18,605 nucleotides of DNA from CACIIZ01 sp045565285 (GCA_045565285.1 JBJLFR010000003.1:1-18605), one strand, 5' to 3'; positions 1 through 8,001 are shown, counted from the stretch's first letter. Made by a program: numbers and translations. Notes: generated by a model from the letters alone, not told the origin.

Positions 1-367
1 ACTTCGGCCAGTAGGTTCTGAAGCAGAGCTGAACTCTCTTGTTGCAAATGTAGTAGAGCATTTTGATTGCTTTCGTGCTCCACTTACTCAGAAAGAAATC
101 GCGAAAAGAAGGAGGATAAAGCTTACCACTATCCAAGAAACACTTATGAAAAAATGGGGATATCCATTTGTTATGAGTGAATTTCAGTTTCATATCACTC
201 TTACAGGTCCACTCTCTCAAAACGATGCTCATACGGCACACTCTGCGGTAGAGTCTCTTTTTGGAGATATTATTAAAGACCCTTTTAAAGTAAATTCGCT
301 TTGCCTTGCTGGAGAGGATGAAAATGGTAGATTTCATTTGATTAAGCGCTTTGAATTATTAGGGTAA
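1..367 (+). CDS. DUF1045 phosphonate-metabolism protein, 2H phosphoesterase-like (5' partial)
   Basis: The frame is open from base 2 to the TAA at 365-367, giving about 121 residues that lack the N-terminal half; family members are roughly 230 aa. The stretch WGYPFVMSEFQFHITLTGPL is characteristic of the DUF1045 / TIGR03223 phosphonate-operon family. FHITLTG contains an H-x-T-L motif of the 2H phosphoesterase type; the partner H-x-T motif would lie off the left edge. The family occurs almost only with C-P lyase genes and its reaction is not settled. A role in hydrolysing the cyclic ribosyl phosphate made by PhnJ, normally done by PhnP, is plausible inference. The gene is convergent with phnN and their 3' ends overlap by 34 bp (334-367). 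Confidence 0.85.
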   Translation, partial: LRPVGSEAELNSLVANVVEHFDCFRAPLTQKEIAKRRRIKLTTIQETLMKKWGYPFVMSEFQFHITLTGPLSQNDAHTAHSAVESLFGDIIKDPFKVNSLCLAGEDENGRFHLIKRFELLG

Positions 368-906
368 ATAGAGGCAATAATTTTTGAAACTGCATCTTCC
401 ACAGTAGTTTCATTTCTTAATATTAGCGGGGAAATACCATTAGGTATCGTAAAGCTGGAACGGGCAAGTCGCTCTTCAATTTGGGCCTTACTTTCCCTTC
501 CACGTTTTTCTAAGCGCTCTGCTAATATTTTATCTGAGGCAGTGATTAAGATTATTTCATAATATTCAAATTTATCAGATAGCTGATCCAGTATTGACCT
601 TGAAATGTTTGCAATCAAACTCTTCCCAGCATTAATTTCATCAAAAATTGTAATTGGGAGTCCGTATTTAAGATGGTGTGCGGACCAACTGAATGCAAAG
701 CCTCCATCACGCTCAAGTTTTCGAAAAGTATCAAAGTCGATATTATAGCTATCCTCACCACCAGCTTTTTGTTGTTCTCTTGTTATATATCTTTTTACTC
801 GCTTTATATTTGGTAATTGCTTACACAAGGCTTCGATAATTGTGTCTTTCCCACTGCCCGATGGTCCTACGATTGCTAAAAACAGACCTTTACGCATCGT
901 TGCCAT
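334..906 (-). CDS. phnN: PhnN, ribose 1,5-bisphosphate phosphokinase
   Basis: This 190-residue guanylate-kinase-like protein has the P-loop GPSGSGKDT at residues 14-22, followed by RYITREQ and EDSYNIDFDTF segments typical of PhnN. Members of the family phosphorylate ribose 1,5-bisphosphate to PRPP, the last step of the C-P lyase pathway, in the cytoplasm. Length matches the E. coli enzyme (about 185 aa). The start overlaps the end of phnL by 17 bp; Met4 (ATG at 897) is an alternative start. It is the last gene of the phnGHIJKLN run. Its need for ribose 1,5-bisphosphate implies that a PhnP-like step exists somewhere in this cell. Confidence 0.93.
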   Translation of the reverse strand: MATMRKGLFLAIVGPSGSGKDTIIEALCKQLPNIKRVKRYITREQQKAGGEDSYNIDFDTFRKLERDGGFAFSWSAHHLKYGLPITIFDEINAGKSLIANISRSILDQLSDKFEYYEIILITASDKILAERLEKRGRESKAQIEERLARSSFTIPNGISPLILRNETTVEDAVSKIIASIYPNNSKRLIK

Positions 907-1582
907 TTAAATTGGGAGTGAATTTCCGAACGTCTACTTCTCTATCACAAATTAGTTCACGTGCCTGTTGGTCATGAAAAATACCGACTATTGCTGTACC
1001 TTTGCTTTTTGCTCGGTTAATAAGTGAAATTACAATGTCCCTATTTTCTTTATCGAGGCTCGCAGTTGGCTCGTCTAGAAGTAGCACCGGAAACGCATAA
1101 GAAAAACCTCTCGCGATATTTACCCTTTGCTGCTCTCCTCCTGAAAATGTAGTTGGAGATAACGGCCATAATTTTCTTGGTATGTTTAGTTCTTCTAACA
1201 ATGCTTCGGCTATTTCTAAGCTTTCAGCCTCTGGTTTGCCAATGCTAAGTAATGGCTCAGCCACAACCTTTAGAGAGGGTACCCTTGGTACCACTCGTAA
1301 AAATTGACTAACATATCCTAATTTTCTCTTGCGGACTTCTAATATTTCACGCGGTTCGGCCTTGGTAAGGTCGATCCCATCGACCAAAATTGACCCACTG
1401 GTTGCTAAGTAGTTTCCATAGATCATTTTCATCAGAGTTGATTTGCCTGAACCTGATGTTCCAACTAACGCTACGCACTCTCCGGGGTTTACCTTTAAAT
1501 TGGCATTTTCAATTACTGAAATTAATGCGTTCTGCTGATTATACAGCTTAAATTTTTTTGATACATCTCTGAGTTGGATCAT
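890..1582 (-). CDS. phnL: PhnL, C-P lyase ABC-type ATPase subunit
   Basis: This 230-residue ABC ATPase has Walker A GTSGSGKST at 41-49, the Q-loop in YVSQFLRVVPRV, signature SGGEQQ at 147-152 and Walker B VLLLDEP at 166-172. The segment FLRVVPRVPSLKVVAEPLL is PhnL-specific and separates it from transport ATPases. PhnL is needed with PhnG, H and I to make alpha-D-ribose 1-methylphosphonate 5-triphosphate from MgATP and the phosphonate; in E. coli it associates with the PhnK-bound core complex. It lies 32 bp downstream of phnK. No strong ribosome binding site is visible, so translation may depend on the operon context. Confidence 0.95.
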   Translation of the reverse strand: MIQLRDVSKKFKLYNQQNALISVIENANLKVNPGECVALVGTSGSGKSTLMKMIYGNYLATSGSILVDGIDLTKAEPREILEVRKRKLGYVSQFLRVVPRVPSLKVVAEPLLSIGKPEAESLEIAEALLEELNIPRKLWPLSPTTFSGGEQQRVNIARGFSYAFPVLLLDEPTASLDKENRDIVISLINRAKSKGTAIVGIFHDQQARELICDREVDVRKFTPNLNGNDA

Positions 1583-1614
1583 TGTTTTACTTTACTTTTG
1601 CTTTTAAAATCATC

Positions 1615-2385
1615 TCATACTTGTAATACAGAGCTTACGAGCAGCTGGGTGTATGCATGCTGAGGATCATCAAGGACTTGGTCTGTCAGACCTGATTCAA
1701 TAACATGTCCGGATTTCATTACCATTAAGCGATCAGCAAGTAGTCGAACTACAGCAAGGTCATGGGTCACAACAATAGCGCTAAGATTCATTTTTATTAC
1801 AAGATTTCTAAGTAAATCCAAAAGCCGCGCCTGGACTGACACATCCAGCCCACCTGTCGGTTCATCCATAAATACTAAGCGCGGACCGGTTACCAAATTC
1901 CTTGCTATTTGTAATCTTTGTTGCATGCCCCCACTGAAGGTAGATGGACGGTCGTCTATCCTATCGGTTGATATTTCAACCTGGTCGATCCAAGAGCGGG
2001 CATTCTCCCTTATATGTCCATAGTGGCGCTCGCCGACTGCCATCAAACGTTCTCCAACATTTCCACCAGCGCTTATACTCATTCTCAGCCCATCTCGTGG
2101 ATTTTGATGCACAAATGCCCAATCGGTTCTTCCTAACATGCGCCTGTCTGGTTCATTCATTAAAATAGTATCTACCAAACCATCAGTTTTTGTATTGTAG
2201 AAAACTGACCCTTCGTCAGGTTTTAAGTGACCCGCTAAGCAATTTAATAAAGTAGACTTACCTGATCCACTTTCGCCAACAATGCCCATAACTTCACCTG
2301 GGTGGAGATTAAAAGTTACTCCCGAACATCCTATTTGAGTGCCATAATTTTTTTTAAGATTTTCAACTTTCAGTAAGGGCGTCAT
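1615..2385 (-). CDS. phnK: PhnK, C-P lyase ABC-type ATPase subunit
   Basis: This 256-residue ABC ATPase has Walker A GESGSGKST at 37-45, the Q-loop in FVHQNPRDGLRM, signature SGGMQQ at 151-156 and Walker B LVFMDEP at 170-176. VHQNPRDGLRM is a hallmark of PhnK. In the E. coli structure PhnK docks on PhnJ of the PhnGHIJ core. No permease belongs to this ATPase; it works with the lyase and not in uptake. The ATG overlaps the phnJ stop by 4 nt (ATGA), indicating translational coupling. Confidence 0.95.
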   Translation of the reverse strand: MTPLLKVENLKKNYGTQIGCSGVTFNLHPGEVMGIVGESGSGKSTLLNCLAGHLKPDEGSVFYNTKTDGLVDTILMNEPDRRMLGRTDWAFVHQNPRDGLRMSISAGGNVGERLMAVGERHYGHIRENARSWIDQVEISTDRIDDRPSTFSGGMQQRLQIARNLVTGPRLVFMDEPTGGLDVSVQARLLDLLRNLVIKMNLSAIVVTHDLAVVRLLADRLMVMKSGHVIESGLTDQVLDDPQHAYTQLLVSSVLQV

Positions 2386-3245
2386 GGGAGCTCTCTTTTA
2401 TCATCAGGTTTGCTAACTTCTCCATGTTCCGCGATCATCTTTTGACAATAATCTGTATCAGAACACACAAACATTCGCCTTCCTTGATCGTCAATGATCA
2501 CTTCATCCAGATAAGAGCTATCACTGCCGCACAAATTACATTTATAATCTGCTTTACTTGGCTCGAAAGGATAGTCTTCAAAGTCGAGTGAGCGAACTTT
2601 TGTAAAGGGAGGCAAAGCGTAAATGCGTTGCTCTCTACCTGCTCCAAATAGTTGTACTGCTTCCATTTCCATTTTTGGATTGTCAAATTTAGGAATTGGA
2701 GATGGATCCATTACGTATCTATCTTCAACTTTTACTGGGTAGGCATAGGAAGTTGCAATAGCTCCGTTTATAGAGATATCTTCATAAAGTTTAACGTGCA
2801 TTAAGCCATATTCTTGTAAAGCATGCATTTTCCGGGTTTCACTTTCCCTCGGCTCCAAAAAGCGTAGTGGTTCCGGAATTGGTACCTGGTATACTAGTAT
2901 TTGGCTGTCCATTAGCGGTTGTTCTGGTATTCTGTGGCGTGTTTGAATAACAGTGGCTTCGTCAGTTTTTTCGGTTGTTGGTATCTTTGCCGTTTTCTCA
3001 AAAAACTTGCGAATGGAAACAGCGTTAGTTGTATCATCGGCTCCTTGATCGATTACTTTAAGCCTATCTTCTGGGGTTAAAATTGAGGCACTAACTTGAA
3101 CCCCCCCAGTGCCCCAACCGTATGGCATCGGCATTTCTCGGCTTGAAAAAGGTACTTGATAACCAGGTATAGCAAGGCCTTTTAATATAGCGCGTCGGAT
3201 CATCCTTTTTGTTTGTTCATCAAGATAGGCAAAATTGTAATCCAT
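2382..3245 (-). CDS. phnJ: PhnJ, radical-SAM carbon-phosphorus lyase catalytic subunit
   Basis: This 287-residue protein is collinear with E. coli PhnJ. Cysteines 236, 239 and 261 match the three [4Fe-4S] ligands and Cys267 the catalytic cysteine, in the arrangement C-x2-C-x21-C-x5-C. Gly28 in IPGYQVPF matches the radical glycine (Gly32 in E. coli). The enzyme cleaves the C-P bond of ribose 1-alkylphosphonate 5-phosphate, giving the alkane (methane from methylphosphonate) and the 1,2-cyclic ribosyl phosphate. The start overlaps the phnI stop by one base (TAATG) and the end overlaps phnK by 4 nt. All key residues are present, so the gene should be active. Confidence 0.98.
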   Translation of the reverse strand: MDYNFAYLDEQTKRMIRRAILKGLAIPGYQVPFSSREMPMPYGWGTGGVQVSASILTPEDRLKVIDQGADDTTNAVSIRKFFEKTAKIPTTEKTDEATVIQTRHRIPEQPLMDSQILVYQVPIPEPLRFLEPRESETRKMHALQEYGLMHVKLYEDISINGAIATSYAYPVKVEDRYVMDPSPIPKFDNPKMEMEAVQLFGAGREQRIYALPPFTKVRSLDFEDYPFEPSKADYKCNLCGSDSSYLDEVIIDDQGRRMFVCSDTDYCQKMIAEHGEVSKPDDKRELP

Positions 3246-4330
3246 TATTTGCCCTTTTGTTTTTTGTTTTGATCTGCGGTCTTCCTGAGTTTACGTACTA
3301 ATTCGATTTCAGATTGAAAATCCACGTAATGCGGTAACTTTATATGCTCTAGAAAGCCAGTCGCTTGAATGTTGTCACAATGATACAAGACAAATTCAGC
3401 GTCTTGGGCAGGGGCGTTTTTATTTTCTTCGCCGAGTTCCTTCCAACGCATTGCTCTGTCAACCAAAGCCATGCTAATTGCTTTTCGCTCAGTTTGACCA
3501 AAAACGAGCCCATATCCTCGTGTAAATTGTGGCGGCTCCTTTTTTGAACCTACAAATTGGTTAACAGTTTCACATTCGGTAATTTCAATTTCACCAATTT
3601 CAATAGAAAAGCCGAGCTCAGGAATGTCCATTTCAACGCTACAAATTCCAATTCGCAATTCGCCGACAAATGCGTGGTTTCGCGCGTAGCCCCGCTGTGT
3701 GGAATAGGCTAATCCAAGTAAAAATCCCTCGTCACTTCTCGACAGAGCTTGTAACCTAAGGGTTCTATCGGCAGGAATCTCCAGTGGTTCCCGTGTTAGG
3801 TCAGGCGGAGCGCTTCCATCGTCTTTTTCAGTTTGAATGAGACCCTCTTTATTCAAAAATTCAGTTATATGCGGTGTCAATTTTGGATCAGTTTTTTGCG
3901 ATTGAGCTTTAGTTCTATTGCCTTCAGCAGCCAACTTAAAATCTAGCAAACGGTGTGTGTAATCAAATGTTGGGCCGAGGATTTGACCGCCAGGTATATC
4001 CTTAAATGTTGCACTTATTCTGCGCGTACATTGCATTGAACCGGTATTAATTGGTGCAGAATATCCAAAACGAGGTAAAGTTGTTCTATAGGCCCGAATT
4101 AAGAATATAGCTTCAATTAAATCTCCCCTTGATTGCTTAATGGCTAAAGCGGCGAGATCGGGATCGAATAAAGACCCTTCAGACATTACCCTGTTTACAG
4201 CCAAAGAGAGTTGCTCTCTTATCTGATCTACACTGAGCTCGAGAACATTTTCGTCACCCCGTCTGAGCTCAGCGAGCCACGCGTGCGCATTATCAATTGC
4301 TTTTTCACCACCTTTGACTGCAACATACAT
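3245..4330 (-). CDS. phnI: PhnI, C-P lyase core subunit (nucleosidase component)
   Basis: This protein has 361 residues from the start MYVAVKGGEKAIDNAHAW, which matches the conserved N-terminus of PhnI. A longer frame opens at 4381, but those 17 extra residues lie entirely within phnH and are not family-like. The chosen ATG has GGTGGAG about 7 nt upstream and follows the phnH stop by a single base. PhnI carries the purine-ribonucleoside hydrolase activity that, with PhnG, H and L, swaps the adenine of ATP for the phosphonate. The segment RGYGLVFGQTERKAISMALVDRA is typical. It is part of the PhnGHIJ core complex. Confidence 0.96.
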   Translation of the reverse strand: MYVAVKGGEKAIDNAHAWLAELRRGDENVLELSVDQIREQLSLAVNRVMSEGSLFDPDLAALAIKQSRGDLIEAIFLIRAYRTTLPRFGYSAPINTGSMQCTRRISATFKDIPGGQILGPTFDYTHRLLDFKLAAEGNRTKAQSQKTDPKLTPHITEFLNKEGLIQTEKDDGSAPPDLTREPLEIPADRTLRLQALSRSDEGFLLGLAYSTQRGYARNHAFVGELRIGICSVEMDIPELGFSIEIGEIEITECETVNQFVGSKKEPPQFTRGYGLVFGQTERKAISMALVDRAMRWKELGEENKNAPAQDAEFVLYHCDNIQATGFLEHIKLPHYVDFQSEIELVRKLRKTADQNKKQKGK

Positions 4331-4331
4331 C

Positions 4332-4901
4332 TTATATCTCCACCAACCTAGTTGACCTTGGAAGACCTGATAATTTATCATTGCAGCATAGAAAAAAGTC
4401 TAACCCCATTGGATAAAGTGACTGGTTAAAGTACAGTAGTTCTCTATCGGGGATTGTAAGTTCAATTGATGTTTTTATTCCCGGGCCTCTCAAGCTCATG
4501 CCTAGATTTTCCAATTTTTCTGTTTCTAAAATTATTGTCGCAGATCGATCTGGGTATTCCTCAGTTCCACATTTGAACTGTGATAATGGTTTTATGTCCT
4601 TCCAAGTTCCAATCACAAAATCTGCCTCTGCGGGTAAAGAAAAAGTCGCATTGGTGTGAAAGACTATCCAATCGCGTACAAATTCTCTGTCATATTTTCC
4701 CAACAAAGATATTTTTGTTTCTGGATCGCATAAGGTAAGGATAAGATTTGAGGTGGAAATTGATAGTGGTTCAGGCCCAAATCCTCCAGTTAGAGTTCTA
4801 ATTTTTCCTGGTTTTGCCATTGCCATCATTATCTCTCGAAAGTTGAGAGAACTTTGTATGGGCAAATTAGTGTAACCTCCTCGTAATACAGATTTTTCCA
4901 T
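4332..4901 (-). CDS. phnH: PhnH, C-P lyase core subunit
   Basis: This 189-residue protein matches PhnH in length and layout: NFREIMMAMAKPGKIRTL near the N-terminus, the ILTLCDPETKISLL segment, then LRGPGIKTSIEL and the DFFLCCNDKLSGLPRSTRL end. PhnH folds like a PLP transferase but binds no PLP; it is a structural part of the PhnGHIJ complex. The ATG at 4901 has AGGA upstream at good spacing. A GTG directly before it at 4904 overlaps the phnG stop (TAGTG) and is an alternative start. The stop is one base from the phnI ATG. Confidence 0.94.
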   Translation of the reverse strand: MEKSVLRGGYTNLPIQSSLNFREIMMAMAKPGKIRTLTGGFGPEPLSISTSNLILTLCDPETKISLLGKYDREFVRDWIVFHTNATFSLPAEADFVIGTWKDIKPLSQFKCGTEEYPDRSATIILETEKLENLGMSLRGPGIKTSIELTIPDRELLYFNQSLYPMGLDFFLCCNDKLSGLPRSTRLVEI

Positions 4902-4903
4902 CA

Positions 4904-5347
4904 CTAAGACTTCCTAGCTAGTGTGAAAAAATCAACCTTTGTAGCTTCTGCTTTAGATACTAAATCTTTTTTGTTCTTTTTATGAATTGCATCCAAAGGT
5001 TTAAGGATTTTTTGTTCGATTAACTTTTTTTGTGAGGTTTGCATAAATGCATCTACCAACGCGGCAATGGTTGCACCCTTGGTTGATCGGCCTTGTATAT
5101 AGCCATATCCTTGCTCTCCTGTTTGAAGTCCTATTGAACATCGAGATACCGTGATTTCACCCAAATTAAATAAATTTCCAGTCCCTCCAGATCGTCCGCG
5201 GACCATAACAGTTCCAATCTCTGGTTTTCTGAAATATTCATATTGAGCGTTAATCTGCACTTTTTTCCAAAGTGTGCAGAGAGATGCCAAGTCAGATTTA
5301 GCCAATATTGATAACCATTCTTTCCTAGAACAAATTTTTTCTTGCAT
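4904..5347 (-). CDS. phnG: PhnG, C-P lyase core subunit
   Basis: This 147-residue protein (E. coli PhnG has 150) has the family signature GTVMVRGRSGGTGNLFNLGE followed by ITVSRCSIGL and the GYGYIQGRSTKGATIAALVDA helix. PhnG is a subunit of the PhnGHIJ complex and of the nucleosidase reaction that installs the phosphonate on ribose. It is the first gene of the minus-strand run phnGHIJKLN. The 83-bp divergent region shared with phnF carries a tandem CTAGACAA repeat and a weak Pho-like site. Confidence 0.95.
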   Translation of the reverse strand: MQEKICSRKEWLSILAKSDLASLCTLWKKVQINAQYEYFRKPEIGTVMVRGRSGGTGNLFNLGEITVSRCSIGLQTGEQGYGYIQGRSTKGATIAALVDAFMQTSQKKLIEQKILKPLDAIHKKNKKDLVSKAEATKVDFFTLARKS

Positions 5348-5359
5348 TTTTCGTTAACC

Positions 5360-5375
5360 CTAGACAACTAGACAA
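5360..5375. promoter_or_regulatory. Candidate PhnF operator: perfect tandem CTAGACAA repeat
   Basis: Two identical 8-bp units, CTAGACAA then CTAGACAA, lie head to tail in the divergent phnF/phnG region, 12 bp before the phnG start codon. GntR/HutC regulators such as PhnF bind sites with GT-TA-AC half-sites, and the opposite strand (TTGTCTA twice) fits loosely. The position suits repression of phnG, and probably autoregulation of phnF. Seen: the repeat and its location. Inferred: binding by PhnF. Confidence 0.5.
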
Positions 5376-5398
5376 ATCTTATTTATCTTTAAGCTATA

Positions 5399-5432
5399 TT
5401 TATAAAAAAGAAAAGCAAAGTTTTTGTGACAT
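5399..5432 (-). promoter_or_regulatory. Weak candidate Pho box and -10 for phnG
   Basis: Read on the minus strand, ATGTCAC (5432-5426) matches six of seven positions of the PhoB half-site. After AAAA, the second half-site position reads ACTTTGC, which matches poorly. TATAAA (5404-5399) follows exactly 10 bp later, as in known PhoB-activated promoters. The good half-site overlaps the phnF start codon. The spacing is right but half the site is poor. Confidence 0.35.
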
Positions 5433-6153
5433 GAGAAAACTAGGACTTTGGCAATCAATTGCTGAAATTTTACTTGATGACATAAATCAAAAAAAATTTT
5501 CAGAAGGAGAAAAACTTCCTACTGAACTAATGTTATCAAAGCGTTTTGGAGTAAATCGGCATACGGTTCGAAGAGCGATACAGCACCTTGCTGAGCAAGG
5601 AATAGTTTGGTCAAAGCGTGGAAGTGGTGTATACGTTAAAGCTCCGCCAATGGTATACCCTATTGGAACTAGGGTTCGATTCTCACAAAATTTAACGAAG
5701 GACGGGAGACTTCCTACCCGCAAAACTCTTACTCTTGAGATAAGAGCAGCCTCGATAGAAGAAAGAAACGCACTCAACGTAATTGATAATGGAGAGGTTT
5801 TAGCTTATTCGGGAATTTCTTTTGCAGACGGTCAGCCGATAGCTCTTTTTAACTCCATCTTCGACCCACTCCGTTTCGGTCGTTTAATTGAGCGTATAAA
5901 AGTGAATAATTCGGTTACAAAATCATTAAATGACTGTGGTATAGCCGATTACACTAGAGCATGGACCAAAATAACGGCTCATTTGGCAGATCCCATTAAG
6001 GCCAATCATTTACAAATTAATGATGGCCAACCACTTTTATGCACAACGAGTTTAAATATTTCCCCAGATGGCACTCCTATCGAATATGGCAAAACATTTT
6101 TTTCTGCAGAACATGTTGTTCTGACCCATTCGGATGATCTGTCATCTTTTTGA
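5431..6153 (+). CDS. phnF: PhnF, GntR/HutC-family transcriptional regulator of phosphonate genes
   Basis: This 240-residue regulator has an N-terminal winged helix-turn-helix (residues about 8-70: GEKLPTELMLSKRFGVNRHT, VRRAIQHLAEQGIV, then the wing KRGSGVYV). A C-terminal UTRA ligand-binding domain spans about 90-235. The architecture and its position between phnG and phnM identify PhnF. Known PhnF proteins repress phosphonate genes and respond to a small ligand or to phosphate status; the effector here is unknown. It is divergent from phnG and 38 bp upstream of phnM, so probably co-transcribed with it. The ribosome binding site is weak. Confidence 0.93.
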   Translation: MRKLGLWQSIAEILLDDINQKKFSEGEKLPTELMLSKRFGVNRHTVRRAIQHLAEQGIVWSKRGSGVYVKAPPMVYPIGTRVRFSQNLTKDGRLPTRKTLTLEIRAASIEERNALNVIDNGEVLAYSGISFADGQPIALFNSIFDPLRFGRLIERIKVNNSVTKSLNDCGIADYTRAWTKITAHLADPIKANHLQINDGQPLLCTTSLNISPDGTPIEYGKTFFSAEHVVLTHSDDLSSF

Positions 6154-6191
6154 TACATTGTTGATTTATAAGCTACGTAAACGGAAAAAGT

Positions 6192-7361
6192 ATGTCACTT
6201 ACATTTAAGAATGCAAAAGTTTTATGGTCTGGAGGATTTTCCCAGGAACCCATCTCAATGTCTGATGATAGAATTGTTGATGGTAATTTTAAACCCATAG
6301 ATCTCTCAGGTTACTTAATTCTACCAGGCATTGTAGATATGCATGGCGATGCCTTTGACCATCATATTGCTCCAAGGCCTAGTGCCCCACTGGATATTTC
6401 TCTAGCATTCCCACGGATAGATATAGAACTGGCCTCGAATGGAATAACAACTGCCTGGCTTGCAAAAAGTTGGTCATGGGAAGGAGGGCGCAGAAGCCCC
6501 GAGCATGCAAAAGAGTTTGCTGAGTCGCTAGATAAATATCGCCTAAAGTCGTTGACAGACCTGAGACTTCAGCTGCGATGTGAAGCTCATACTGTCGATA
6601 GCTTACAGGAACTTTTGCATTTAATAAAAAAATTTAACATTGATTACTTAGTGTTTAATAATCATCTCTCTGAGGCGATGGCAGTCTTAAGCAAGAGTGA
6701 TGACGCTTTTGCAGCTTGGGCTGCGCAGGTGGGAAATTCCTTCTTAGAGCAAAAAGAAACTGTTTTACGCTACAATGATATAAAAAATTCAGAAGTACAT
6801 CAGTATCTTCTGGCTATTATGGAGCATGTAAAAAAATATGACCTTGTTGCAGGATCTCATGATGATCCAGATAAAAAGACACGGAGATATTTCTCGGAAC
6901 TTGGTGCAAAAATATGCGAATTTCCACTAAGTATTGAGGCAGCAAACGAAGCAAAAAGTAAAAATGATCCCGTATTAATGGGTGCTCCAAACGTTTTGCG
7001 GGGTGGCTCTCAATCTGGAAATATAGCTGCTAAAGATCTCATTAAAAATGGGCTTTGTGACGTATTAGTGTCGGACTACTATTATCCAAGTCTATATTTA
7101 GCTGCATTAAAACTTGTGCGCGAACGAGTTCTTACCTTGGAACAAAGTTGGGACTTAATCTCGCGTAATCCTGCTCGTATTATGAGGCTTGATGACGTGG
7201 GTGAACTAGCTTTTGGCAAACGGGCTAACATGGTAATCGTTGATAGATCTAACATGGCTATCGAGGCTACAGTTAGTAAAGGAAAGTTTGCATTTGTGAG
7301 TGGAAAGCTTATGGAGAGTTTTATCTTCCAAAACATTGGCATAAGCACTGTTGCTGCTTAA
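6192..7361 (+). CDS. phnM: PhnM, alpha-D-ribose 1-methylphosphonate 5-triphosphate diphosphatase
   Basis: This 389-residue amidohydrolase-superfamily enzyme carries metal-site motifs GIVDMHGDAFDHHIAPRP (His51, Asp53, His57/58), GSHDD (His223) and the late aspartate in LVSDYYYPS (Asp295). GAPNVLRGGSQSGN at about 264-277 is typical of PhnM. It removes pyrophosphate from the ribosyl phosphonate triphosphate before PhnJ acts. It follows phnF by 38 bp on the same strand, unlike E. coli where phnM follows phnL. Its stop is 7 bp from the end of the convergent transferase gene, with the small palindrome GGTAGCTACC across the junction. Confidence 0.96.
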   Translation: MSLTFKNAKVLWSGGFSQEPISMSDDRIVDGNFKPIDLSGYLILPGIVDMHGDAFDHHIAPRPSAPLDISLAFPRIDIELASNGITTAWLAKSWSWEGGRRSPEHAKEFAESLDKYRLKSLTDLRLQLRCEAHTVDSLQELLHLIKKFNIDYLVFNNHLSEAMAVLSKSDDAFAAWAAQVGNSFLEQKETVLRYNDIKNSEVHQYLLAIMEHVKKYDLVAGSHDDPDKKTRRYFSELGAKICEFPLSIEAANEAKSKNDPVLMGAPNVLRGGSQSGNIAAKDLIKNGLCDVLVSDYYYPSLYLAALKLVRERVLTLEQSWDLISRNPARIMRLDDVGELAFGKRANMVIVDRSNMAIEATVSKGKFAFVSGKLMESFIFQNIGISTVAA

Positions 7362-7368
7362 AAGGTAG

Positions 7369-7983
7369 CTACCCGTACTTGTCTACAAATGCTTCGGCAG
7401 ATAAATTTCTAAAATCCGGCAAGCATTTTTCTATTTTGTCATGATCCCAGTCCCACCATGCCAGTTCAATCATTTTGTTTGCTAATGTGGGGGCAAGCCT
7501 GACTCGAAGAGGTTTGGCAGGGACTCCTGCGACGATCGTATATGGGGAAACATTTTTCGTAACAACTGCACCCGAGGCTATAACGGCGCCATGCCCTATG
7601 GTTATATCCGGCTTAATTTGTGAATTGTGTCCCAACCAGGTATCATGCCCGATATACGAAATGCGGGTCTCTCTTTTTTCAAACCACACATTATCAGCAG
7701 CGGCGTTATCCCAATAGTCATCTGACCGATACTGAAAGTGATGCAGACTTGCGCGGTCTAAAGGATGATCAGAAGCGCCTATTCGGACAAAGCTTGCTAT
7801 ATTTGAAAACTTTCCCACAGATGCGTTGGCGATATCTGCGTATCTGTCACAATATGAGTAATCACCAATAACAGAGTTGTTTATTCTCGAGCCCATGCCA
7901 ATCTCGCAGTAACGTCCCAAGGTGCTGTCTACAAATTCGACACCTTTATGAATGTACGGAGTTTCGGGTTTTAATCTCGCCAT
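7369..7983 (-). CDS. Phosphonate-associated hexapeptide-repeat acyltransferase
   Basis: This 204-residue left-handed beta-helix protein has imperfect hexapeptide repeats (GRYCEIGMGSRINNSVIG, then WLGHNSQIKPDITIGHGAVI) and the CoA-binding end GAVVTKNVSPYTIVAGVPAK. It looks like the TIGR03308 family, hexapeptide transferases found in phosphonate operons. A role in acetylating aminoalkylphosphonates, like the unrelated PhnO, would fit but is inference. It lies 18 bp after phnE2 and so is probably the last gene of the phnCDEE operon. No strong ribosome binding site is visible. Confidence 0.9.
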   Translation of the reverse strand: MARLKPETPYIHKGVEFVDSTLGRYCEIGMGSRINNSVIGDYSYCDRYADIANASVGKFSNIASFVRIGASDHPLDRASLHHFQYRSDDYWDNAAADNVWFEKRETRISYIGHDTWLGHNSQIKPDITIGHGAVIASGAVVTKNVSPYTIVAGVPAKPLRVRLAPTLANKMIELAWWDWDHDKIEKCLPDFRNLSAEAFVDKYG

Positions 7984-8001
7984 TGTGCTTAGCAGATGAA
8001 C

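Noticed and set aside
4331..4381. Upstream extension of PhnI by 17 residues
   Set aside because: The extra residues lie inside phnH and are not family-like; the internal ATG has a GGTGGAG site and the conserved MYVAVKGGEKAID N-terminus.
7364..7373. Palindrome GGTAGCTACC between phnM and the transferase gene
   Set aside because: Only 10 bp with no loop and no T run on either side; too short to call a terminator.
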